35,274 bases of DNA from JBBDXA01 sp040902585 (GTDB lineage: Bacteria; Planctomycetota; Phycisphaerae; Phycisphaerales; Phycisphaeraceae). The stretch lies in the NCBI GenBank assembly GCA_040902585.1, contig JBBDXA010000094.1, forward strand, positions 1-35,274, given 5' to 3'. This document shows, piece after piece, positions 28,449 to 35,274 of this stretch (position 1 is its first letter; each line of letters starts with the position of its first letter). The position numbers and the translations under genes are program-made. The notes under the pieces are model-generated. The model was not told the DNA's origin and did no database searches. It worked only from the letters and a program-made list of their open reading frames with translations.

Positions 28449-29201
28449 TCACTTCGCCGCCATCGTCGACTTCAGATGCTCACCCGCGTAAAGAATCCGC
28501 CCGCAGCTCGGGCAGGTGATCAGGTCATTCTTCCGGCTGAGCACGGCATTCACGCGTTCGATCGGAATGCCCATGTAGCACCCGCCGCAGGTGAAGTCGC
28601 GGGACCGGCCGTCATCATCGACCACCACCGCCATCGCTTCGCCGTCGTGAATGTGCAGGGCCTTGTTGAATGTCGCCAGCGGTTCGGGCGGAATGGATGT
28701 CGCGGCCGCGTCGCGCTCCTTCGTCACTTCATCCAGCTTCTCGCCGACTTCGGCGAGACGCTGGGCTACTTCCTTCTCCGACTGCGTGACCAGCTTTTGT
28801 TGTCCTTCGACTTTGGTCGCAGCCTCGGCATGCTGGGCCGCGAGGCGATCGCGGTCTTCCATCTGCTTGAGGGTTTCGTCTTCCTTCTTGCCTTTGTCGA
28901 TCTTGATGGTGTTGATCTCCACCAGCAGGGCGGAGTATTCCTTGTTGCTGGTGACCGAGTTCATCCGCGTGCGGAGTTCGGTGATGCGGGCTTCGATGCC
29001 GTCCGCTTCGTGTTCGAGGGTGGAGGCCCTGGCGGTGGCGAGTTTGACTTGTTCATTCAGTTCGTTGCGTTGCTGGGTGAGTTGCTGAAGCTTGGATGTC
29101 TGGGATTTAAGGCGGGAGCGGGCGGCATCAAGGCGACTGCTCAGGCCGCGCACGTTCTGGTCCAGCAGGTAAAGCTGGTAAAGCTGGTCTTGCAACGACA
29201 T
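28449..29201 (-). CDS. Coiled-coil protein with C-terminal C4 zinc ribbon (CT398-like)
   Basis: 250 residues. Start at MSLQDQLYQLYLLDQNVRG. A long coiled coil occupies about 20-175 (RLDAARSRLKSQTSKLQQLTQQRNELNEQVKLATARAS..., and ERDAAATSI). The C-terminus has the four-cysteine ribbon CGGC (205, 208) and CPSC (230, 233) in the pattern CxxCxxxIPxExVNxVLxxxxxLITCPSCGRILY. This matches the family of coiled-coil zinc-ribbon proteins, known mainly from structural work as CT398-like, found widely in bacteria. Proposed roles involve flagellar or secretion partners and RNA or protein adaptor functions; none can be read from the sequence. The tRNA gene starts 160 bp away on the other strand. Confidence 0.9.
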   Translation of the reverse strand: MSLQDQLYQLYLLDQNVRGLSSRLDAARSRLKSQTSKLQQLTQQRNELNEQVKLATARASTLEHEADGIEARITELRTRMNSVTSNKEYSALLVEINTIKIDKGKKEDETLKQMEDRDRLAAQHAEAATKVEGQQKLVTQSEKEVAQRLAEVGEKLDEVTKERDAAATSIPPEPLATFNKALHIHDGEAMAVVVDDDGRSRDFTCGGCYMGIPIERVNAVLSRKNDLITCPSCGRILYAGEHLKSTMAAK

Positions 29202-29362
29202 GGTGGTCTCCGTGGTCAGCATCAAGCTCAGTATGATAACACGGAAGGCGGCCGGAGGCGAAGGGGAAGATTTGCCGTTTCGGAGTTGGAAGGGTCAACC
29301 TTGAAGCTTTGACCAACCGATCATAGAATGCCGGGCTTGACGCCCACAGTGGCCCCGTTCAA

Positions 29363-29435
29363 GGGGGTGTAGCTCAGTTGGGAGAGCGCTTCCATGGCAT
29401 GGAAGAGGTCAGGGGTTCGAGCCCCCTCACCTCCA
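29363..29435 (+). tRNA. tRNA-Ala, anticodon GGC
   Basis: 73-nt cloverleaf: acceptor GGGGGTG pairs with CACCTCC, including the G3-U70 wobble pair that marks alanine tRNAs. The D arm is GCTCAGTTGGGAGAGC, the anticodon stem CTTCC/GGAAG encloses ATGGCAT with anticodon GGC, and the T arm has GGGGTTCGAGCCCC. Discriminator base A73. CCA is not encoded, so it must be added after transcription; RNase PH, which trims 3' ends, is encoded in the same window. Confidence 0.95.
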
Positions 29436-29446
29436 CTTGACGAACA

Positions 29447-29474
29447 AACCCGCGGCTTTTGCCGCGGGTTTTTT
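29447..29474 (+). terminator. Rho-independent terminator of tRNA-Ala
   Basis: AACCCGCGGC (29447-29456), loop TTTT, GCCGCGGGTT (29461-29470) give a 10-bp GC-rich stem followed directly by TTTT, 12 bp after the tRNA. It is the clearest classical terminator in the window. Confidence 0.92.
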
Positions 29475-29512
29475 CGTGCGCCCCTCGCCTGCCCGCCCTA
29501 TCATCCGGCATC

Positions 29513-31147
29513 ATGAGTGACGCGACGACGCCGGTCTTGCCTGTAAATGACGAGCCTGGGCGGCCCCGCTGGCGGCGGATCGCCGGGGGCTGGTGGGTGC
29601 CGATCGCTCTCGTGGCGGCCGCGGCGGGCGCGCTTTTCCTGCTCCACCAGCGGTGGGAAGCCAGCGAAACGCAGGTCCAGCACCGCAATGTGGTCACCGC
29701 GGCGGTCACGCTGGGCACGCTCACTCTGCTGCTGGGTTGGTTCGTGTTGCTCGCGACGGTGGCCTTGGCGATCAGGTTGTGCACACTGGGGGCGGTCCTC
29801 GTGCTGGCAGTTGCCGCGGCAGCGACGATGACATTCGAATTCGGCACCAGTGGCGATCTGGTCCCGCGCGTGACCTGGCGCTGGTCACCGGTTCACGATC
29901 GGACGCTGCCCGCCATCACGGTGGCCCCGAAGGCCGCGGCGGGGCAGGGCGAAGGTGTCGATGTGATCGTGCCTGCTGGTGCTGCTGACTTCCACCAGTT
30001 CCTCGGCCCGCGTCGCAATGGCGTGATCGAAAACCTCAAGCTCGCGCGCGACTGGGATGCGAATCCGCCGCGCGAAGTCTGGCGCAGGCCCATCGGCGCG
30101 GGCTGGGCCGGCTTCGCTGTGGCGGGCGGCCGCGCCATCACACAGGAGCAGCGCGGCGAAGAGGAGCTGGTCGTCTGCTACGCCCTTGCCACCGGCGAGC
30201 CGCTGTGGAGCCACGCCGACAAGGCTCGCTACGAAACGACCATCGCAGGCGTCGGCCCGCGCTCGACGCCGACCATCGATGTACCTCGCAACCGCGTCTA
30301 CACCCTCGGCGCGACCGGTCTATTCAACTGCTTAGACCTCGTCACCGGCGAGCGCCTCTGGTCGATGGACATCTGCCAGGATGCCGGCGCGGTGCCGCTG
30401 GAGTGGGGCAACAGCGGTTCGCCGCTGGTCGTGGGCGATCAGGTCATCGTCAACCCCGGCGGCCCCAATGGTCACTCGCTCGTCGCGTATCACGCTGACA
30501 CCGGCAAGCGCCTCTGGCACGTCGGCAGCGATCCGGCGAGCTACGCTTCGCCCATGCTCGCCACGCTGGCGGGAATTGAGCAGATCATCATGATTCATCA
30601 GAGCGCGGTATCAGGGCACGCGCTGGGCAGCGGCCACGAAACCTGGCGCTACGAATGGGAAGGCCGCTGGCCCAAGGTGGCGCAGCCGATCGTCGTGCGC
30701 GGCGATCAGTTGTTCCTCACCGCGGGCTACGGCATCGGCTGCGAGATGGTGGAGTTCACCCGCAAAGATGACGTGCTCGTCCCCGCGCTGCGTTGGAAGA
30801 ACATTTACCTCAAGGCAAAATTCGCCAACGCCGTGCTGTGCGAAGGGCACATCTACGGGCTCAACGACGGCACGCTCGTCTGCCTCAAAGCCACCACCGG
30901 CGAGCGCCTCTGGCGCGGCAAGCGCTACGGCCACGGGCAGCTCCTGCTCGTCGATGATGTGCTGCTCTTGCAGGCGGAAGATGGTTACGTCGCGTTGGTC
31001 GAAGCGAAGCCTGTGGAGTACCGTGAGCTGACGCGGTTCACGCCGCTGAAGGATGTGTCTTGGAACAGCCCGACCCTCGCGGGGCGATACCTGCTCGTCC
31101 GTAACGCCCGTGAGGCGGCGTGCTATGATTTGCCGGCGTTGGATTGA
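29513..31147 (+). CDS. Membrane-anchored PQQ-like beta-propeller protein (BamB-like fold)
   Basis: 544 residues. The start ATG (MSDATTPVLP) is chosen because the upstream frame overlaps the tRNA terminator. An N-terminal membrane region of three hydrophobic stretches (WWVPIALVAAAAGALFLL, LGTLTLLLGWFVLLATVALAI, CTLGAVLVLAVAAAATMTF) precedes a beta-propeller from about 160: FLGPRRNGVIENLKLARDWDANPPREVWR, GWAGFAVAGGRAIT, NPGGPNGHSLVAYHADTGKRLWH, KATTGERLWRGKRYGHGQLLLV. The Trp/Gly-rich blades are those of PQQ-binding-like repeats; no enzymatic PQQ residues are evident. Planctomycetes carry many such PQQ-like proteins that act extracytoplasmically. Whether it binds a cofactor is unknown. Confidence 0.87.
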   Translation: MSDATTPVLPVNDEPGRPRWRRIAGGWWVPIALVAAAAGALFLLHQRWEASETQVQHRNVVTAAVTLGTLTLLLGWFVLLATVALAIRLCTLGAVLVLAVAAAATMTFEFGTSGDLVPRVTWRWSPVHDRTLPAITVAPKAAAGQGEGVDVIVPAGAADFHQFLGPRRNGVIENLKLARDWDANPPREVWRRPIGAGWAGFAVAGGRAITQEQRGEEELVVCYALATGEPLWSHADKARYETTIAGVGPRSTPTIDVPRNRVYTLGATGLFNCLDLVTGERLWSMDICQDAGAVPLEWGNSGSPLVVGDQVIVNPGGPNGHSLVAYHADTGKRLWHVGSDPASYASPMLATLAGIEQIIMIHQSAVSGHALGSGHETWRYEWEGRWPKVAQPIVVRGDQLFLTAGYGIGCEMVEFTRKDDVLVPALRWKNIYLKAKFANAVLCEGHIYGLNDGTLVCLKATTGERLWRGKRYGHGQLLLVDDVLLLQAEDGYVALVEAKPVEYRELTRFTPLKDVSWNSPTLAGRYLLVRNAREAACYDLPALD

Positions 31148-31150
31148 TCG

Positions 31151-31218
31151 GGTGCCATGGGCAAGCGAGTCCGCGAGGAGACCCGTGCCCCCGTGCCCGC
31201 TTGCCTCTGGTGCATCAT
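31151..31218. repeat. Imperfect inverted repeat after the PQQ-like gene
   Basis: GGTGCCATGGGCAAGCG (31151-31167) partly pairs with CGCTTGCCTCTGGTGC (near 31198-31213), and between them GTCCGCGAGG matches a stretch of the TTAGCGG family. It lies between convergent genes in a 144-bp gap without other features and may help end transcription. Confidence 0.5.
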
Positions 31219-31291
31219 CCCGCCGTACGGGTTTTCGTCGGCGGCCCTCCTCAACCCCTGGCACCGTGCGCCTGTCCTCCGGCATCCCTAT

Positions 31292-33337
31292 TCACTTCAC
31301 CACAAACATCGCCTTCGCCCATCGTCCGTCCGCATCGACGCAGCGTAACTCGTACGCCCCGGGCTCAAGCATAAGTCGATCCACCGAGCTGTTTCGAAGC
31401 TGACCATTCAAAAACCATTGCAGTCCCGAGTCATCGCTCGCCTTCGCCTGCACGATCGCCTTGCCGTCGATGGCGATGAAGGTGCTGCCCGTCGCAGGTG
31501 ACACGATGCGAAGCGTCCGCGTTGCCTCGGCTGGCGGAGGCAGCGGCAGGCGCACTTCCCATGTCTTCGCGCTTGGCGGCACCTCCATCACGCGCAGCGA
31601 AGGCAATGCGAACAATCTTGCGAGCAGCGGCTCGGCCGCCTCGCCGCCGACGAGGCGTTCATCGCCCGCGCCGTTCTTGCGCCCGATCCACACGCCGATG
31701 GCGAATCGTTTGTTGTGTCCGATCGCCCACGCATCGCGCCTGCCGCTGCTCGTGCCGGTTTTCCACATGAACCAGGGCAGATCGTTCTCACTCACCATCG
31801 CCAGTTCATCAGGCCGCCGGCGATGCGTACCGAGAATGTCATCGAGCATGGCGCAGGAATCGCCGCTGAGGACAGGCGTTTGCGTGATCGCTTCATCGGC
31901 AAAGAGCCGCACGGGCTGTCGCACGCCGCCGCGGCCGAGAGTGGCGTAAGCATTCGTCAGGTCCAGCAGCGTGACTTCGACCGCGCCGGTGACCACCGCC
32001 AGACCGCCGCGCTGGGCCGCATCGCGCGGGAAAGTGATCCCCGCCGCCTCGATGGTGCCGACACATCGCTGCAAACCGATGCCCTCGGCCACCAGAATCG
32101 CAGGCACGTTGAGCGAGCGCTGCAAGGCTTCGCTCACGCTGACTTCGCCCTTGAAAGTGCGGTCGAAATTGCGTGGCGTCCAGCCGCCGCGGTTGATGGG
32201 AATGTCCTGCACGATCGAGCGTTCGCTCAGCCTTCGCGATTCGAACGCGGCACCATAAATGAAGGGCTTGAGCGTGGAGCCGGGGCTGCGCCGGGCGAGC
32301 GCGGCATTGACCTGTCCGTGCCGCGGGTCCTGCGGCGAAGTGGAGCCCACCATGGCGAGCACGTCGCCGCTGGCGATGTCGAGGATGACCACAGCCGCGT
32401 CCATGTCGTGCCTGAGCGTGTGGATATGTTCGCGCGCCAGGCGCTCCGCCTCGCGATGCAATCCAAGATCAATCGTGGTCTGCCCGCCCAGCGGTCTGCG
32501 CGAAAGGGCAAGCCACGCCGCCCCAGCCGCTTGCGGCTTCGCACTCAGCGTCCCCGCCCTAATCACCAGCGCCAACCCCGCCGCCTCCTCCGCCCGCGCC
32601 TGTGTGAGGGTCCCTGTCTCCACCATGCGCCGCAGCACCGTCGCCTGCCGTGCCTTCGCGCGCTCCAGGTGACGGTCCGGTCGCAACCGCGAAGGCGACT
32701 GCGGCAGCCCCGCCAGCAGCGATGCCTCGCCCAGCGACAGGTCCTTCGCGCGTTTTCCGAAGTAGGCGAGTGAAGCTGCTTCAACGCCGCGCAGGTTGCC
32801 GCCGTACGGCGCGAGGTTTAGATACAGCGCGAGTATTTCGTCTTTGGTGTGAAGCTCTTCAAGCTGCATCGCTCGCAGCGCCTCGACCGCCTTCGTGCCC
32901 AGCGTGCGCGGCTGATCATCCAGCATCCGGCACACCTGCAGCGTAAGCGTACTCGCGCCGGACACGACACGACCTGCCGCCATGTTCTGCCCGCTCGCCC
33001 GCAGCACCGCGATCGGATCGACACCGCTGTGCGACTCGAAGCGTTCGTCCTCCACCGCGATCGTCGCCTGAATCAACCAAGGCGAAATTTCATCGAGCGA
33101 CACAGGCAAACGCCACTGATCATCCATGCCCACTAACTGCATCAGCGGCTGAGCATGACGATCCAGCACGCGCGGACTCTGCGGCAGGTAACTGAGCCGC
33201 TCCACCGGAAAAGGCGACACCCGCCAGAGAATCTCCAGTGCGATCGCCGCGACGATGAACGGCACAATCGCGGCCTTCGCCGTGCGCCGCAGCAGTCGGA
33301 GAATGAATCGAGGTTTCTTCATTGTCGTGCCGGGCAT
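31292..33337 (-). CDS. pbpC: Penicillin-binding protein 1C (glycosyltransferase/transpeptidase)
   Basis: 681 residues of bifunctional peptidoglycan synthase, inner membrane with the bulk outside. N-terminal membrane anchor at about 22-38 (AAIVPFIVAAIALEILW). Glycosyltransferase family 51 motifs: IAVEDERFESHSGVD with Glu96, GASTLTLQ at 127-134, and GKRAKDLSLGEASLLAGLPQSP. Transpeptidase motifs: STLK with Ser354, SLN at 408-410, KTGT at 526-529. A C-terminal Ig-like PbpC tail ends the protein. Its ATG overlaps the stop of the alpha-2-macroglobulin gene (TAATG), so the two are probably coupled, as in E. coli yfhM-pbpC. The segment LSAKPQAAGAAW at about 264-275 is encoded by the dispersed hairpin word AGCCGCTTGCGGCTTCGCA. 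Confidence 0.93.
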   Translation of the reverse strand: MPGTTMKKPRFILRLLRRTAKAAIVPFIVAAIALEILWRVSPFPVERLSYLPQSPRVLDRHAQPLMQLVGMDDQWRLPVSLDEISPWLIQATIAVEDERFESHSGVDPIAVLRASGQNMAAGRVVSGASTLTLQVCRMLDDQPRTLGTKAVEALRAMQLEELHTKDEILALYLNLAPYGGNLRGVEAASLAYFGKRAKDLSLGEASLLAGLPQSPSRLRPDRHLERAKARQATVLRRMVETGTLTQARAEEAAGLALVIRAGTLSAKPQAAGAAWLALSRRPLGGQTTIDLGLHREAERLAREHIHTLRHDMDAAVVILDIASGDVLAMVGSTSPQDPRHGQVNAALARRSPGSTLKPFIYGAAFESRRLSERSIVQDIPINRGGWTPRNFDRTFKGEVSVSEALQRSLNVPAILVAEGIGLQRCVGTIEAAGITFPRDAAQRGGLAVVTGAVEVTLLDLTNAYATLGRGGVRQPVRLFADEAITQTPVLSGDSCAMLDDILGTHRRRPDELAMVSENDLPWFMWKTGTSSGRRDAWAIGHNKRFAIGVWIGRKNGAGDERLVGGEAAEPLLARLFALPSLRVMEVPPSAKTWEVRLPLPPPAEATRTLRIVSPATGSTFIAIDGKAIVQAKASDDSGLQWFLNGQLRNSSVDRLMLEPGAYELRCVDADGRWAKAMFVVK
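32525..32543. repeat. Copy of AGCCGCTTGCGGCTTCGCA inside pbpC
   Basis: Identical to 4030-4048. On the coding strand it encodes roughly AKPQAAG, in the linker between the glycosyltransferase and transpeptidase domains, which suggests the word tolerated in coding DNA at a flexible site. Confidence 0.6.
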
Positions 33338-35274
33338 TACTTCACGTTCACCACGCCGCGTTCACCCATCGCCGCGAAGGCCGGGTCGTACATGCACGAC
33401 GCCTGCACCGGCGGCAGGGCGAACTCGCCCACCGTCGTCACGCGCAGCAGGTAGCGGAACGTGCGGGCCTGCTTTGAGGCGCTCGTAAAGAGGATCACGC
33501 GATCATCGAGAAACTCGATGCGGTCCGGCTTCGCGCTGCTGTCATCGTCATCCACCGCGCTGGTGAGCAGCCTCGGGTTCTCGACTTCAAGCCCGGTCGG
33601 CAGAGCGTCAACCACGGCAATGTTGGAAACACTCGCATCAGCATCAATCGTCGGAGCAGCCAGCATCACTTCCACGTGAATCAGATCGCCCACCTTCAGC
33701 ATCGCCGGATCGATAGGTTGACCTTCGCGCGAAAGCCACTTGCGGGTCACGCGCAGGTTGCGCTCGAACGGCTTGATCAACTCCGGCTTGAGCAGGCCCT
33801 GCTCACTGACGGTGACGTAAAGATCACCCTTGCCCTGCGACTCGATGCGGACTGCATCGCCATCGAGCAGTTTCACATGCAGCGGCTTGGTTTGATCGAA
33901 CGAAATAGTCTGTGAGTCACCAATGTGAACGGTGCCGGTGAACTGATCGCTGCCGCGGCGAAGGGTCTGATATTTCGCAAGGGCGGCGATGGCCGAGGCG
34001 GTGTTCAGCGTTGTGCCCCAGTGGCCGTCCTTGCGCTGCTTGTCCAGCCGCTGAACCAGCAGGGGCACCCACGCGTGATCGGGTTTGAGGTCTAATAGCG
34101 TGTCTAGTAGCACCGCTTCCTGCCGGACCTGCGAGGAGAGCCTGCCGCCGGTGGAGGTGGCGATGCTCATGCCCAGCGTGTCATCGGGCAGGAGGGCGAG
34201 CGCCTTGTCCCGGCGACCGAGTTCGAACCAGGCACCGGCCAGATTCGCTCGCCCCGCGATATCGAGTTCGCCAAGTTGCTCGCTCAAGCGCGCCATCCAC
34301 GCTTCATCCGGCTGCCCGAAGGCCGCGAGCAGGTGCAGAAGTTGGGCCCGCGTGTTGGCATCCATTGCCTCGTCTCCGTTCTCGAATCGCGCGAGCTGCG
34401 ACTTGAGATACTTCGTGAGTTCATCGAGGAAGCGTTTGTCGATCTTGTGCCCCGCCCGGCCTGCGCGGAGGAGGAAATCCGCGGCATACATCGTGCCCCA
34501 ACTATAAGGATGCGGATCGCCGGGCCAGTACGACAGCCCGCCCGATCGCGTCTGCATCGACCACAGCCTTGCGATGCCGGCTGCGATCATCGCCTTCGCT
34601 TCATCGATGCGCACATCATCGCTCGTCTCCAGCGAGAGAAGCTGCGGGGCGTAGAGAATGGCGAGGAGCCGGCTGGTGGTCTGCTCGACGCAGCCGTAGG
34701 GATAGTCGAGCAGCCCCTCGACGGCAGGTCGCAACTCGACGCTGGGGTTGCCGCTGATGCTCAGCGTCAGACGCGAGCCGGGCTCCAGCTCCTTCGAACG
34801 CTCGATGGAAATCGGCTGGCCCACCTTAGCGCGCACGAGTCGATTGGTGACATGCAGCGGCGTGATCGGCCTGACGGCCAGCACGCCTTCGCTCGACGCG
34901 CGGAGGGCGCGGTCGGCAGTCGCGGCGGTGGCGGTGATCGTCGCCTTCACCGGGCCCAGCGCCGTCGCCTTCGCGGTCAGCCAGATGGTGCGCGGTTCGT
35001 TGGGATTCACATCGATCTTCAAATCTTCGTCGGCAAGGGAGAGTTCGATGCCGCCTTCTGATTCGAACACAAGTGCGGCCTTCAGCGGGGCGTCGGTCGA
35101 ATTAAAGAGCTTCACCGGCACGCGGAAGGAATCGCCCGGTGCGGCGAACCGCGGCCAGCTTGTTTCGACGAGCAGCGGCGAGGTGAGCGTGACATCCTGC
35201 TGGGCCGCGTTGTAACGATCGCCTTCGACGATGACCGCCATCACGCGCATGCGGCCGGTGATGTTGGGCATCTT
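33337..35274 (-). CDS. Bacterial alpha-2-macroglobulin family protein, 5' part beyond the window
   Basis: 645 codons of the C-terminal half are visible; the N-terminal half lies past the right edge. The reading frame is open to the last base. The first visible residues (MPNITGRMRVMAVIVEGDRYNAAQQDV) are internal, matching the segment before the thioester domain in bacterial A2M. The thioester motif CVEQ in YPYGCVEQTTSRLL is encoded at 34681-34704. The alpha-alpha barrel follows (SGGLSYWPG, NTRAQLLHLLAAFGQ, DGHWGTTLNTASAIAALAKY), then the receptor-like C-terminal domain (ENPRLLTSAVDDDDSSAKPDR, PPVQASCMYDPAFAAMGERG). Bacterial A2M is a periplasmic protease trap that partners with PbpC; the gene order here matches that known pair. 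Confidence 0.92.
   Translation of the reverse strand, partial: KMPNITGRMRVMAVIVEGDRYNAAQQDVTLTSPLLVETSWPRFAAPGDSFRVPVKLFNSTDAPLKAALVFESEGGIELSLADEDLKIDVNPNEPRTIWLTAKATALGPVKATITATAATADRALRASSEGVLAVRPITPLHVTNRLVRAKVGQPISIERSKELEPGSRLTLSISGNPSVELRPAVEGLLDYPYGCVEQTTSRLLAILYAPQLLSLETSDDVRIDEAKAMIAAGIARLWSMQTRSGGLSYWPGDPHPYSWGTMYAADFLLRAGRAGHKIDKRFLDELTKYLKSQLARFENGDEAMDANTRAQLLHLLAAFGQPDEAWMARLSEQLGELDIAGRANLAGAWFELGRRDKALALLPDDTLGMSIATSTGGRLSSQVRQEAVLLDTLLDLKPDHAWVPLLVQRLDKQRKDGHWGTTLNTASAIAALAKYQTLRRGSDQFTGTVHIGDSQTISFDQTKPLHVKLLDGDAVRIESQGKGDLYVTVSEQGLLKPELIKPFERNLRVTRKWLSREGQPIDPAMLKVGDLIHVEVMLAAPTIDADASVSNIAVVDALPTGLEVENPRLLTSAVDDDDSSAKPDRIEFLDDRVILFTSASKQARTFRYLLRVTTVGEFALPPVQASCMYDPAFAAMGERGVVNVK

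Overview
The window is GC-rich, densely coded DNA from a bacterial chromosome, most likely a member of the Planctomycetota (Phycisphaerae-like). The argument rests on gene content: a secreted c-type cytochrome/WD40 protein with a long Ala/Lys coiled coil, a 746-residue secreted two-part alpha/beta hydrolase, a membrane-anchored PQQ-type beta-propeller, an alpha-2-macroglobulin/PbpC pair, PIN-domain toxin modules and a Uma2 protein. No 16S gene is present, so this is inference.

Layout, left to right. 1-1760: operator-like palindrome, then bioA (-). 1963-5630: EF-G-like GTPase (+) facing a MATE transporter (-) across a perfect 31-bp-arm hairpin. 5839-9688: agmatine-to-putrescine genes aguB and aguA, then an FGGY sugar kinase, all +. 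9858-11369: ECF sigma factor and membrane anti-sigma (-). 11583-12308: RNase PH. 12459-16958: giant cytochrome/WD40 protein and a Tat-exported phosphoesterase. 17132-17787: antitoxin/PIN toxin. 17923-19478: multi-spanning membrane protein and sterol-desaturase-like oxygenase. 19514-20139: second PIN module (-). 20165-23741: small membrane protein, secreted alpha/beta hydrolase, nucleotidyltransferase-like protein. 23862-28381: globin, membrane/helical protein, flippase-like membrane protein, Uma2, RNase HI fused to a Cys-rich tail, zinc-ribbon membrane peptide. 28449-31147: coiled-coil zinc-ribbon protein, tRNA-Ala(GGC) with a terminator, PQQ propeller. 31292-35274: pbpC and a truncated alpha-2-macroglobulin gene (-).

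The most unusual content is the repeats. Many gene borders carry arrays of a degenerate 7-9-nt word, often followed by the reverse complement of the same array. The word differs between loci (ATTGCGG, GTGACGGA, GGARTCA, AGCTATC, AAGGAAATG, CACGGATAA and others) but the architecture is the same. Stop codons of several genes lie inside these arrays. One composite hairpin built from GGCCAAG words is inserted in frame, in the same orientation and frame, in both bioA and aguA, where it encodes a KGQGPGAKGQGA peptide. A 38-bp perfect palindrome also lies in bioA and a smaller hairpin in aguB. Two further dispersed families (TTAGCGG... and GGAGCACCATCCCG...) are present. I regard this repeat system as the best candidate for something undescribed.
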